A DNA stretch of 64,000 bases. Origin: Linum tenue. Taxonomy: Eukaryota > Streptophyta > Magnoliopsida > Malpighiales > Linaceae. This document shows positions 9,968 to 22,027 of the stretch, in pieces. Both the position numbers and the translations under genes were made by a program. The notes beneath the pieces were generated by a model, which did no database searches, had not been told where the DNA came from, and was given only the letters and a program-made list of their open reading frames with translations. The first letter of the stretch is position 1. Each line of letters opens with the position of its first letter. The DNA lies in contig CAMGYJ010000006.1 of assembly GCA_946122785.1 (NCBI GenBank), forward strand, positions 42,428,066-42,492,065. Reading direction: 5' to 3'.

Positions 9968-10289
9968 ATATGACTTTTTGTCTGAATTTTGAAATAAATG
10001 GACAAATATATACTGAAATTTGGGTGGACCATCGACATTAGCAATCAAATATTTTTTGCGTTTGTAAAATATCATTTGACGCTGAGGTAGCCGGGATGTG
10101 GCTTCCACATTATTTATGTTGATAAAATTCATAAACAACACTTAAATAATAGAAACAAGAAATTAAATATTAAAATGTCCAAAAGACTATTAAATACTTC
10201 GGCTCATTCACATACACCACAACCTCGATCACCCCTTGTGATTCAACCTCTTCATCCCTTCTCCTTGTGAAGAATCTTCTCTTTATTGA
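9968..10289. other. AT-rich flank, no gene seen
   Basis: Right flank of the Pack-MULE. I see no coding potential or repeat structure. Confidence 0.5.
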
Positions 10290-10739
10290 GACTCAAGCTC
10301 CTCCGTTTCTTCATTTTCTTCTTCATTCATAACCTTATCATTGTTTCCTTCTAGATTTTCTTCTTCGTGATGATTAGGAGATGTCGGGATCATTGATATT
10401 TATGCATTCTTTTGGAATGTTGAAGCGGTCAAATGCCAACTCTTGAGTGCTCCTGCGCATTGGTGGTGGTGTAGGATGCATTGCCCTATCACTCGCAGCC
10501 ATAAATTTCTCCAATTCTACCTCCAATATTTTCTTCGACTCCAGGGGTGATGGAGAGTTCCAATTGAGATATGAAGGTGGTTCTCGAAGAACCATGGGGG
10601 AACTCGGTAACCATAAGTGTACGGTTGATTTGCATGGAGAGAGGGTTGTTCCGAGAACCTCGGCCTTCACTTCTTCTTGAAGTTTTAGGGCAACATCATT
10701 CGTGATATGGTTGATAACCACACACTTGGTTGAAGCCAT
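10290..10739 (-). pseudogene. Short retrotransposon-associated ORF (unrecognised)
   Basis: Minus-strand frame starting at the ATG at 10739 (MASTKCVVINHITND...) and open for 121 codons to 10374. The next frame then continues with a very acidic tail (NHHEEENLEGNND...) to about 10290, suggesting one frameshift in a protein of about 150 residues. It lies directly downstream, on the minus strand, of LTR-like non-coding DNA, which is where a gag N-terminus would be, but I see no gag motif and cannot assign a function. Confidence 0.25.
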
Positions 10740-12777
10740 AGGGGTTCATGTTTTAAAGATTACACATACAAAAACACTAAAAAAGAAGATCAAATAACAC
10801 AAACCGTCCTTAGAAGAGAAGAGTGGTTTAACAATACACCAAAGAAAAGACAATACAAGATTTCATACTCAAGAACATACAACTACCACACTCAAATATA
10901 AACAAACACAAACATAAGACTAAACTAGTAGCTCTAAGCCTTTCATAATAACTTAAATCTCCCTTGCAATAGTGTATTTTTTTCATGAGGTTTAAATATG
11001 TAATCTATGCTCATGTACTCCTTCCCCTAACAATGACAAGCATACCAATGCTAGACTTGTAGTATAGTGCCTTTGAGTCATATTCCAAGGGGTCTCTAGG
11101 TCTACTAATAGTCTCGACTTGGACCTACTATCTATTCCAAATAGGTGGTTGATCGTTTAAGTGTGAACAAAACTAACAAAGAAAGAAACAAAACTAATAG
11201 AAAGGGAGATCAATAAAGAAGAGGTAGTGTCGGTAGACTTCGAAATAACTTCGACGCTTGTTAAGGGTTCACATTATAAGGGATTGGATTGATTCATCAT
11301 TCACTCCATGGAAATACCTATCCAAACCTCTAACTCAATGATAAGGTAACTAGAGCTCCTATCACATAAGTAGAGGGACTTGATTATAAATTCTCGCAAC
11401 CCCAACTACCTAGGTGATGCATTTAAATTGGGACTCCACTAATGAAGCTATCCCACTCTTCATGAGATAAAATCACTATGAAAGGGTCATGTGGCGCCAT
11501 TATGTAGTCTACCACACAATCCTCGTCTATCTAATGGTTGTCCAAAACCTGGAGATTAGGACATGATCACCTCGTCAATCTCCAAGATATAATTACACCC
11601 AACTAGAATTCCAATTCATGCAATCACTAGATAGACATAGAGAAAGGGAAAAATCTTATGAGGCTGTTATCAAGTCACCCACAAAAATACCCCACACCTA
11701 TGGTGGGTCAAACACTAGAAATTGGAAAAAACTCGCAATCACATAAATGGAACCCAAGAATCATACATCATAATAATCATAAATAGTTAGTTAAAACCAA
11801 ATCAATATACCACCATCCATACAACACAATCTCTAATAAACATCTAGAGATTTCTACATCTAACTAACACATGGGTTTAGTTCATAGAGAGTAAGTGTAC
11901 AACGGGGAAAAGAACACAAATCTTGAGCTAGATCCATCATGTCCTTCTTGCTATTGCCACCCTCTTGAATCTTGAAGGATTTGGGGTTGATTCGGTGAAA
12001 AAAATCTACTAACAAGCCTCCAAACTCGTCACTCTCATTCTACATCTTGATAATGCTTGATTTCTCTCTCTACGATGTCCCCCTTTCCTCTAAAACAGAC
12101 CCCCTTATGTTTATATACCACACATGTCAAATATCACGACCTAGGTTCAAAGGAAAACCCGACAGTGATCTCTGACAATGTCACGTGAACTTTGTGAAAT
12201 CTTCCACTGCCCATAGTTTGGGCTACGGTCTTTGGGTAGGCCGGTTCACGGGCAAATTGACAAAGTTCACGCATGTAGACATTTTCTTGTGCTCAGGGTC
12301 ATTTCTCATGGCCTGGCTTGTCGTGGTTGTGAGTCAGATTGCGAGACTTTCTTGAATCATCGTTTGTCGGCTCGAAGTGGAGTTCATGGCAGAATTGGGA
12401 GTTCATGAACGTGAACATGCGTCGTGAACTTGGCCACGCTTTGGGCCACGACCGTGACGTGTGCTTGAGTCTTTTTTCCATCATATTTTTGTCCTTCAAA
12501 AGACTTCTAATTGGCACGAAACTTGACATACATCTTTATAATCATATGCCAGGATTTGATATTAAGTATAAAAAAGCACAACCTAGTCTAGAATAGGATT
12601 AGAATGAAAAAATTCAAACCAAATGCCAAAAGAACGATAAACTCATGCTAAATCTTAGAGTATGACGATAGGAAGAAAATATAGAACAAAATCAATATCA
12701 AATGGCCAAAGATGATGATTATGGAATATAAACACCTAAGAAATGGATAGATAAATACAACAATCTATGTGTTATCA
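10740..12777 (-). mobile_element. Minus-strand LTR-retrotransposon LTR/leader remnant
   Basis: Read on the minus strand, a purine tract GATGGGGGAA (12787-12778) is followed by TGATAACA (12777-12770); the TGAT start is the same as that of the Athila LTRs in this window. Further in are several GTTCACG/CGTGAAC words (about 12445-12175), as in the LTR of Athila-3, and then a TATATAA box (plus 12111-12117). I see no PBS and cannot find the other LTR, so the boundaries and lineage (Athila or Tat-like) are open. Confidence 0.4.
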
Positions 12778-12787
12778 TTCCCCCATC

Positions 12788-13841
12788 ATCTAAGTTGCGA
12801 GGAATTACTCAAGCTAGCACCTAATGTAATGATCATGTCCATTCAATGAACTTCTAGTAAAATTCTTCGCTCAAGGATCTTGCAACCCACAAATCACATG
12901 GAGCAATAAGCCTAGATTCCTCAAATTGGAGACAAGCCCAATGGCAAATGGGACTTCAACTAAATGATAATGCAATCCAAGTTCCACACTAGTTTATGTA
13001 TAGTCTTGATCTTGGGGATGGTTACCTCAACTTGGGCCAACAACAAGCAATAACAACCTTTACTAAAGCAAGGAATGACAAGATTAAACATCAAATAGAC
13101 ATATATAATAGATCCACAATCATTCTTACATACAAACCCATAAAAAATATACAACATAGGGTTCATCTTCCTAAACAAAAAAAGAATTTAGCACATAGAG
13201 ATAAAAAAAGAGAGTGTACAATGAGGTCTGGCTACCATGTCCCACATGTAATCGCTCATTACTACCTCATTGACTGGCCTACTATGGGTAAGTGAAGTTA
13301 TGAACCATATCAAACTTAACCAATCAACCTGAAACTCTTCTTTTTAAAACCTTCTAAGCTAATTCGTACTAAAAAAACCCATTAAGGTAATTCAAAAGTT
13401 CAATTTGTTGATAAAACATATAGTCCTTTATACTCCACCCGTAAGATGAACCCGATCCCATAACAATGCGTTAGAAAGTGGTTTGAGATAATATATACAC
13501 TCCCGTGAATTTGATCACCAACGTCATAGATTTTAGCATCTTTTACAACATAATTAACCTTGAAAATTTTTGTAGGTCTAAGTTTCTTGATACGCAGGAT
13601 ACCTAAACAAGCACCTAATCAAAATATGCTTCACCAACGAAGCTATCACAAATACTTCATTTCCTAAAGGAAGTTAAGAAGTCCAAGAAGCAGTTATTGT
13701 TGATGAGTTGCTTGGAAGGCTCTCGAGGAATTTGCTAACATACTCCAAGAAGGGGATGTTACTAGCGAGCTGCACCCGCTGGAGCTAACAATCCGAAGGG
13801 AAGAGTGAAATCGGAGAACCTGTACCTAGAAAGAGATTGAT
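12788..13841. other. Probable retrotransposon-derived stretch, no gene
   Basis: AT-rich DNA between the minus-strand purine tract at 12778-12787 and the partial LTR at 13842. The open frames at 12960-13295 have no recognisable motif. By position it could be the 3' internal region of the minus-strand element, but it does not share the conserved 3' blocks seen in Athila-2 and Athila-3. Confidence 0.35.
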
Positions 13842-14310
13842 TGTAACACCCATACATAATTTAAAACATTCACAAGATCATACTAAGTAAAACTATTTTA
13901 CAATTCTGCTTAGTTTACAAATCAGACCATATTTTACATAAAATTTTAAAACTTCAAAACACATGACAGTAGAGAAGATAATCTTCTTTCAAAATACCAT
14001 AAACAAGTCATGTTGGATTCCGAGTCCACCATCCCACTTCATTGAAGCCGAGCTGAGCCTTTCCGCTGGCACTTCAATGTCCATACATTAACATAAAAAT
14101 AACACCACATTATCATCATATCATATAATATAATATAATCATTAACACATACTTAAACACACAACCACACTTTACCATCGTTAAATTCGCTACCTCGGAT
14201 TTGGGCTGCTTCATGACCCAAATATCATGCTCGTATTAACTAAGTTACTAGGTTAGAATTTACTCACGATACACTTGCTATTCCGCTATTCCCTTGCCCT
14301 TCTAATGAGT
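13842..14310 (-). mobile_element. Partial LTR of the solo-LTR-2 family, minus strand
   Basis: Begins TGTAACACCC at 13842, the complement of a GGGTGTTACA LTR end. Its reverse complement matches the LTR at 49216-52187: both have AGTAAATTCTAACCTA followed about 35 bp later by GGGTCATGAAGC-GCCC. It is cut at 14310 by the start of the Athila-1 LTR, so it predates that insertion. No second end is visible. Confidence 0.65.
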
Positions 14311-15685
14311 TGATATATACACATGTCCACCATTCCTCTACCGTTTGAGTCTCATCTCTCGTGTTTTAGGCTGATTTCACGCTAGGTTGTTCGTGTTTGT
14401 GATATTTCAGGTCCTAGTACATGAAGGAAGGTTCAGGCATGAGTTCAGGCATGAGTTCGGGGTCGATTGGACGAAGTTGGAGCGATTGACAGAAAGCTTG
14501 GGAAACCACACGGCCAGACCTAAAGACCACACGGCCGTGTGATGTGGCCGTGTGAAACCCCTTTGCGCGGGCAAACCACACTGGCCATGTAAAGGGTCAT
14601 TTGTGGCCGTGTGGAATTCCCAGGGAGCTCACACGGGTAGGCCAAGATTTCACACAGTCGTGCGGTTCTGGCGTGTAGCGTGCATGAAGGCACTTAAGTG
14701 AAACATGGCGTTTTATACTTCCACATGGGCAGCTGTCAATTCTACACGGCCGTGTAGTCGCGGAATTCTGGGTTTTAACCCAATTTCGGGACTTTTGAAG
14801 GGGAAATTGATTTTCAGAGCTAGAAACAGAGTGCTAGAGAGACAAAGTGCGAAGAACACACCTTAGAGGTGATTTTGGAGCTGGGTTTCATCAATCAAGC
14901 TTGGATTTCATCCTTGGAGTGAAGATTATCATCCCAGAGCAGATTCTTCCCATCTTGATGAGTATGACAGCTTTGTTTTCTATTTTCCTCTCTCTCTCTC
15001 TATGGAGTAGAACCCTCTCTCACTTGGGTATGAAGAACCCTAGTTCCACGTGTTAGGGATATCGATTGCAATGACATTTGGATTGAGATACTTCTTGATT
15101 ATAATCGATTGAAGTGTTTTGATTGAGTCAATTGAAGCCTGATCATCTTTTCTTGATTTCTGCTGCAACCTGAGATAGATAGAATCTGATTAGGTTGTTA
15201 GAGCTTCTTCAATCGGCAGTAGTGAATTGATTATACGAGAGTTAGTCGATTCACTGCTTTGTACTGGAATCCAATTCCAGTAGTGGAGTTCTATGTTAAT
15301 TGCCTCAACGTTCTATCCCGGTGAAGACTAGTCGTCTGCCGGTAGTCTGTCTGAGAGGGATTGGTCAGCTTAAGAGATTCCAAGCTACTGGTGGATCTTC
15401 TGCAGTTTAATCAACAGTAAATCAACCAAAGGTAATTGCAACTTTGACCTAACTAAGGAGCTAGGGGGACTCATTCCCTTGCTTAAGAACTTCGAACGAT
15501 TTCCTGCTTTCTTACTGCTTTAGCTTAAAATCACACTCACTCAACTTAGTCTGCTAGACAATAGATAATCACTGAGTAGGGAGTAGATCTAGACCCCGGG
15601 TTGATAAATAGAACTTGCCACTATTCTGCATTTCCGGAATGCGATTACACTTGGTCGCAGTTGGGTGTTGTGTTTTAGCGTGTCA
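14311..15685 (+). repeat. Athila-1 5' LTR
   Basis: Starts TGATATATACACATG and ends AGCGTGTCA, the same family as the Athila-2 LTRs but clearly diverged. The U3 part (about 14505-14760) carries a cluster of CACACGGCCGTGTG-like palindromes and half-sites. Further in are the shared CTCACTTGGGTATGAAGAACC and CCGGTGAAGACTAGTCG blocks. The length is 1375 bp. Confidence 0.85.
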
Positions 15686-15691
15686 AGTTTT

Positions 15692-15709
15692 TGGCGCCAT
15701 TGCCGGGGA
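15692..15709 (+). promoter_or_regulatory. Athila-1 primer binding site (tRNA-Asp)
   Basis: TGGCGCCATTGCCGGGGA, six bases after the LTR. It is complementary to the 3' end of plant tRNA-Asp with one mismatch. Confidence 0.85.
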
Positions 15710-15827
15710 CTCTAGGTTATTGTGGAAACGTGAAAGTTTGTTACTCTAGCTTTTTCTTTACTGTGTTCTCTCTCTTCCACCTTTGTGCCTTCATGGGTTG
15801 TGTTTGCATTCTGTGTGTAGGTAGTGC

Positions 15828-17553
15828 ATGACCCGTAGCCAGTCAGGAGACTTACTGCCATTAGACCAAGAGCTTGAACGAACCTGTAGGAATTTCAAGC
15901 GAGCTCTAAAGGCGCGACTGGCTGGGGAGGTGGCTCTAGCACAGCTGCAGATCCACCAGGAGGAAGACATGGGTGAGCCTCAAACAACAATGTGGTCGTC
16001 CCGGATGAGCACACCATGGAATATTACTGGACCGCTAGAGCCACGAACATGAGGTCGCCCATCCAGCACCCTCAAGTTCCAGCCAATAACTTCGAGGTGA
16101 GCACCTCTATCATCACCATGCTGCACGGCTCGGTGGTATTCCGTGGAAAAGAGGGGGAGTGTCGCATCTGCGGTGATTTCACGAGCTCATCGATGAGATC
16201 AAGATAAATGGGGTCCCAGCCGATGCCATCCAGCCGAGGTACTTCCCATTCACTCTGGAGGGGCAAGCCAAGGAGTGGCTTGACACTCGGCCTCCGAGAT
16301 CGATCACCACGTTCGCCAACTTGGCGGACAAGTTACTCACCCGCTATCATCCTCTGTCAGAGACGGCGAACTTGCAGAAGAAGATCACCCACTTTGCCCA
16401 GGAGGAAGATGAAACCATTCGGGATGCTTGGGAAAAATACACCAGTCTTTTCCTGAAGTGTCGCAATCATGGGTTCAATGACGCCTTCAAGGTGGGGACC
16501 TTCTACCACACCCTCTTCATAGAAGACAAGCAGCTGATTGACTCGGTCTGCGGCGGGAACATGCTGGCCAAGACCCCACCGCAGCTGAATAGACTCTTTA
16601 AAGAGATGACAGAGCAGGGATATGATTGGGGCACTGCTAGGAGATCGAGACGAGCACCAGGTCGGGGTGTGCATGCTATAGCCACCCAATTGTCTGAGTT
16701 GGTGCAGGTTGTATCTAAGCTGGTATCAGCCATTGATCGTTCTTGAATGGTTTCAGGGACAGGACAGCAACACGCAATGCACTGCTAGTGGTGCGAAAGC
16801 TCCCATCACACTGTAGAAGACTGTCAGGCGATGAGGGAGTCGACTACTCCCTAGGAGTAGGTGGACTTCATCGACAATGCCAGACGTTTCGACCTCTACA
16901 ACAACACTTATAATGAGGGGTGGAGCCATCATCCCAACTTCTCCTGGAATGGACCTAATCCTCGACCACCAGCCGCCCAGAGACCGTCAGGCTTTTAGTG
17001 GCCTCCTTACCAACCACGACAAGGGAAATTCTAGCAACAAAAATAGCCTCTTTATCCGACCAGACAGGGGCCAGCTCCTCCTCAGTCACATATGAGGCCA
17101 TTTCAGCAGCCAGGTGCAGCCCCCACAACCCCTATACAAAGCGACCCTACGGCCGATTTGCGAGATCTGGTGGGTTCTCTGGCCACCTCCAGTGTGAATA
17201 AGTTCAGAAACATCGATTAGTTCATGGAGAAAGCCTCAGGTAAATTCTTGGAGCTAGAAGCTGGTCAGAGAAACACGCAGGCTGTGCTGCGGGATACCCA
17301 GACCCAGCTTGGGAGTGTGGCCCAGGCTGTAGCACAGAGGGCTCTAGGTACTTTACCAGGGCAGGCCATTCCTCATCCGCAGGACCCAAATGAACACTGC
17401 CAAGCCATTTCTACCAGGAGTGGCAAAGTGAATGCGGATCCACCTGTCTGGCACGACATGAGAGAGAGACCCCTACTTCAGCACTTCCAGCTAATGAAGA
17501 AGAAATGGGGAAGGGGGTTGAGGTGCCTACTCTTGAGCCGCAACCAGTGGTGA
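15828..17553 (+). pseudogene. Athila-1 gag (broken)
   Basis: Begins MTRSQSGDLLPLDQELERT, as in Athila-2. Capsid-type gag sequence follows in pieces: LADKLLTRYHPLSETANLQK and AWEKYTSLFLKCRNHGF at 16321-16746, then the zinc-knuckle region near 16790, then the FMEKASGKFLELEAGQ region at 17224. Gag forms the particle that packages the element RNA. Frameshifts near 15980, 16160 and 16300 and several stops, including TGA at 16744 and a TAG where Athila-2 has Gln at about 17218, break it, so it is dead. Confidence 0.8.
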
Positions 17554-19721
17554 AGGAGTATGTCCCTCAGCTCCCCTTTACTACCCGGTTGCACAAAGAC
17601 CGACTGGAGACTGAGTTTGCCAAGTTCATGGCAATGTTGAAGCAGGTGAACATCAGTATGCCCTTCGTGGAGGCATTGTTGAAGATCCCCAAGTATGCTA
17701 AGTTCATGAAAGATCTCCTCACCAATAAGAGGAAGCTTGGGGATCTGTCGAAGGTGATGGTCAACGAGGAGTGTTCTGCCATCCTGCAGAACAAGCTACT
17801 AGAGAAGCGCAAAGACCCAGGGAGTTTCACTATCCCTTGTATGATTGGTAGTTTGCATGTAGGAAAGTCCTTGGCGGATATAGGCGGTAGCATAAACGTA
17901 ATGCCATATAAACTGTTTAAGAAGCTAGGCCTAGGTGAACCCAGTAATACTAGGATGAGCATTCAACTTGCTGATAGATCCATTGTGCATCCTAGGGGCA
18001 TTGCAGAGGACTTGATAGTCGCAGTGGGGCCATTCTCATATCTCATTGATTTTGTTATTCTTGATATAAATGAGGATGTGGATGTGCCTTTAAAACTGGC
18101 TAGACCTTTTCTCGCCACCGCCAAGGCGCTTATTGATGTGAATGATGGGAAGTTAATTTTGATGGCTGGGGGTGAACAAATCACCTTCACTGTTTCTGAT
18201 AATATGAAACACCCCCAGATCCATGAGGATCTAGACTACTGCGATGTTATTGTTGATTTCGAGATCGTACTCGCCATCACGAGTGTGGGTACTGACGATT
18301 TCCTCGAGCGTTGTCTTTTGCTAGGGGAACAGGCATCGCAGGAGTTGCAGCTCGCGGAGCTAGACGAAGCCGCGATCGAGGGGCGAGAAAAACCATTCTA
18401 GCCGATCCCTATCTCACATCGGATCGCCACATCATTGGAGGAGCCACCAGATCTGGAGCTTAAACCCCTCCCCCGTCACCTGGAGTATGCATTTCTCCGA
18501 GAGGGGAATAAGCTCCCGGTCTTTATTAGCTCGGATCTGACACCCGAGTAGAAGAGTAGACTGGTGGCTCTACTGAAGAAGTATGCCCGGGCTATGCCGT
18601 GGAATATAATTGACATCCGAGGCATTAGCCCATCATTCTGCTCCCACAGAATTCTGATGGAGGATGAGGTTAAGCTAGTCAGGCAGCCGCAACGGAGGTT
18701 GACTCCTAACTTGGAGGCAGTGGTCCGGGCAGAGATTGTGAAGCTAATGGATGCAGGGATCATCTTTTCTATCTCTGATAGCAAGTGGGTCAGTCCCACT
18801 CAGGTGGTCCCGAAGAAAGGCAGGATGACTGTGGTCCTGAATGAGAAGAACGAGCTGATCCCTATGCGGACTGTGACCGGCTAGAGAGGCTGCATCGATT
18901 ACAGGCGCCTGAATGATGCCACCAGGAAGGACCATTTTTCCCTACCTTTCATTGATCAGATGCTGGAGAGGTTGGCTGGCCTTGAGTTCTACTACTTCCT
19001 GGATGGCATGTCTGGATACTTCCAGATTCCCATTGCGCTAGAGGACCAAACGAAGACTACATTCACTTGCCCCTTCGGTACTTTTGCTTACCAGAGGATT
19101 CCATTTGGGTTATGTAATGCACTGGCGACCTTCCAGAGATGTATGCTGGCAATCCTCGAAAGACTGGTTGGAGAGATCATGGAAGTCTTCATGGATAACT
19201 TCTTGGTTTACGGAGACTCCTTCACTCATTTTCTCCATAACCTGGAACTTGTTCTGAAGAGGTGCGAGGAGACTAGTCTGACACTCAGCTGGGAGAAGTG
19301 CCATTTATTGGTTCGTGAGGGGATTTTGCTCGTGCACAAGATCTCCAAGCAGGGGATTGAGGTGGATCGTGCGAAGATAGAGACGATCAGTAAACTACCT
19401 CCTCCCATCTCTGTGAAGGGGATCCGCAGCTTTCTAGGTAATGCAGGTTTCTACAAGTGGTTTATTAAGGATTTCTCGAAGATTGCCCTGCCTCTGATCA
19501 AGTTGCTGGAGAAGGATGCACCATTCCAGTTCACTCCTGAGTGCAAAGCTGCATTCGAGACATTGAAGGAGAAGCTTACCCATGCACCCATCATGGTGAC
19601 TCATGACTGGTCTCTTCCCTTTGAGCTGATGTGCGATGGAGTGACTATGCAGTCGGAGTTGTTCTAGGTCAGAGACGTGAGAAGCACTTCCAGTCTATCT
19701 ACTACGCGTAGAAGACCTTGA
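17505..19721 (+). pseudogene. Athila-1 pol: protease, RT, start of RNase H (broken, interrupted)
   Basis: The aspartic protease region is at 17505-18401; the active-site motif reads DIGGS where Athila-2 has DLGAS. RT follows from about 18560. It is interrupted by TAG at 18549 and by TAG in place of Trp at about 18883. The catalytic motif at about 19190 reads FMDNF instead of FMDDF, so the second Asp is lost. The frame ends at KTL of the RNase H domain at 19721, where the Sirevirus inserted. The continuation is at 43229. Confidence 0.85.
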
Positions 19722-20706
19722 TGTTGGAGGAAAACCAGCCAATAGATCAACAATAAGAAGGAATATGGCAAGAAAGATCAACTCGTGGATCTGGAAATTC
19801 TTACAGACTTGGAAGGTTAAGCAAAACAAGATAAGAAGGATTCTGCAGTAAAAGCCAACGACTACACTACACGAAGAAATTGGAAGTTCCCCTTAATACT
19901 ATGAAGTTTCCTTGTTCTACAATTAAAGGTCATCTACCAGCAATTATTTGAAGCAGTACCCAGCCGTAGAGAAGACACTTTTCGATCGGATCAATACCCT
20001 CCACTAAGCTAACGAAATTGCTTGTAGTATTGAGTTGAAAAGTGTCTCTAACTGTGATTCGGGGAGAACCAGTTCAGGGAGTGTGCATTGGAATACGCAG
20101 TAGCTGGATAGCTGGGGTAGATTGTGTGGGTATTCATCGTAGGTCTAGGATTGGATCGCTTGACTGTTAGTTTGAGAACCTGAGAGCAAAAACTTACATA
20201 CCCATAGTGAAACATCGAATACCACACGTCAGTAGATATTCGATCGTGGACTAGTCGGTAGTGCAATTGCCTATCGGAAAATACGTAAAAATATCATGTC
20301 GGCTCTTGTCTTCTTTCTTTGTGAACCCCTCTATCAAAATTGCTTTCTGTTCTGGTCTGATAAGTGCAGGGTAACAAGGCGAATAGGGGAACTGGGAGAA
20401 GAAGACGATCAACAAACGACGGTGTCGTTTCAACAAAGCTCAACGCTTAACAATAGCCATCAGGAGGAAATTGGGCTTGTAACACACTCAACGGACTCAA
20501 GGCCCATAATTAAGTTGCAATTCAAAACCGTGGCCCAAGTTCCTAATAGTCTGAAAGAAGAACTCAATTTCATTCCCATCTCATTTCTCGCATTTTCTTT
20601 TTGTCTCTAACTCCCAAATCGAAATTAGGGTTCTTGGAGAAAATCTGTCTTGTAGGTGTTTCGGTAGAAAAGAACGAGAGGAATCTCGCGCTCGATTCCA
20701 TTTACA
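19722..20706 (+). repeat. Sirevirus 5' LTR
   Basis: 985 bp, TGTTGGAGGA to CCATTTACA. It matches the 3' LTR closely except for about 170 bp (near 20210-20385) that the 3' copy lacks. Confidence 0.9.
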
Positions 20707-20708
20707 CG

Positions 20709-20721
20709 TGGTATCAGAGCC
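20709..20721 (+). promoter_or_regulatory. Sirevirus primer binding site (initiator tRNA-Met)
   Basis: TGGTATCAGAGCC, two bases after the 5' LTR, the usual copia PBS. Confidence 0.9.
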
Positions 20722-20767
20722 TCGTCGCCGCTGAATTAAGGTTTAGCAACCGTCGGCGGATTCAGGG

Positions 20768-22027
20768 ATGGCGGCTGGGTCTTCAAGCAATGCTCCACTG
20801 TATCTGGTGGATGGGTTTTCATAGAATCGACCGCCGCCTTTCGAAGGGGTCAATTATGGATATTGGAAGAACCGAATGAAACTGTTCGTGGGTTCTACCG
20901 ATCCGAAATTATGGGCCATAGTAATCAAGGGACCACATGAACTCAAGGTCGATCAAGAGAAGTGGACAGACGAAGATTATGAAAAATTCCAGCAGAATTG
21001 CAAGGCAACGAACCTAATGTACTGTGCGCTTTGGCCGGAAGAATATCACAAGGTGGCTGAGTACAAAACTACCAAGGAAATTTGGGATAAGCTTCAAGTA
21101 ACTTACAAGGGGAAATCTCAAGTTAAGAAGTCAAGAATAAACTCGCTGAAGCATCAGTTCGAAATGTTCAAAATGGAAGAAGGGGAAACCATTCGACAGA
21201 TGTATGAAAGGTTCACCAACATAGTCAATAGTCTGGAAAATCTCGGTAAGTCTTATGAAAGCGGAGATCTGGTAAGAAAGATTCTCTGTGGATTGCCCGA
21301 GAAGTGGATTCCTAAAGTGACGGCAATAGAGGAAGCTAAAGACCTAGAAAGTCTGGCCATTGATGAGCTGATTGGGTCATTAGCGACTCATGAGGAGAAG
21401 TTAAACAAAAACGGTCTTGATAGCAACTAAAAAGGAAAGAAAGGAATCGCCTTCAGAGCCATCGGTTCAGTTGAAGAATCTGAAGAACTAGAAGAAATGG
21501 ATGATGAAGAACTTGCACTTCTTAGCAAGCAAATCAGCAGAATGCTCAGAGCACGTCAAGAAAGACGACGTGGGGACTTTGTTTCCAGAAACAAAGACAC
21601 TGAAAAGATTGAAGGAGGGCACATAAATGCTCATTCTAAGGGTTATTTCAAGGGAAGGAACAACCAAACTCAGACCACTTAAGGAGTAAACTCAACTGGG
21701 TGCTTTAAGTGTGGGAGAGCAGGACACATAAAGGCGGAATATCCTCAACTTTGCAAGGAACGAGATCTAGCAGCCACCTGGAGCTGCAGCAAAGACGAAG
21801 GAGAGGATGTGCAAGAATTGACTGTGCATAGATCCTTCATGGCCATAGCTGAAGAAGACAATGATAAGACATCCATCAGGGAGGAACAAGTAAGTCCCTT
21901 TCAGCACACTGTACTATAGAAACTAAGTATTACGATAGTGATGATCTCTTGGAGGAAATCATTAGAGAGGTTCAGATTGAATTTGATAATGTCAAAATCA
22001 AATACGCTAAGATGAAACGTGATAATG
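20768..22027 (+). pseudogene. Sirevirus gag, first part (broken)
   Basis: Starts MAAGSSSNAPLYLVDGF, then a TAG, then in the same frame NRPPPFEGVNYGYWKNRM and a long gag domain of the UBN2/Retrotran_gag_2 type (WDKLQVTYKGKSQVKKSR, GETIRQMYERFTNIVNSL). A stop at 21428 precedes a Lys-rich linker and a zinc knuckle (CFKCGRAGHIKAEY, 21697-21740) whose last Cys has become Tyr. An acidic, coiled tail follows (DDLLEEIIREVQIEF). The frame is cut at 22027 by the solo LTR and resumes at 24334. Confidence 0.85.

Larger units (their letters stand above)
14311..19721 (+). mobile_element. Athila-1, 5' part (Ty3, Athila lineage)
   Basis: A 5' LTR, a tRNA-Asp-type PBS, and decayed gag, protease, RT and the start of RNase H in the Athila order. 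The element stops in the RNase H region at 19721, where the Sirevirus is inserted, and resumes at 43229 with the matching codons. The 3' half after the integrase zinc finger is missing, so no 3' LTR remains. It is the outermost host of the nest. Confidence 0.85.

Noticed and set aside
11500..11520. tRNA-Asp PBS in the minus-strand remnant (TGGCGCCACATG on the minus strand)
   Set aside because: Only the first seven bases match; the rest of the PBS is absent.
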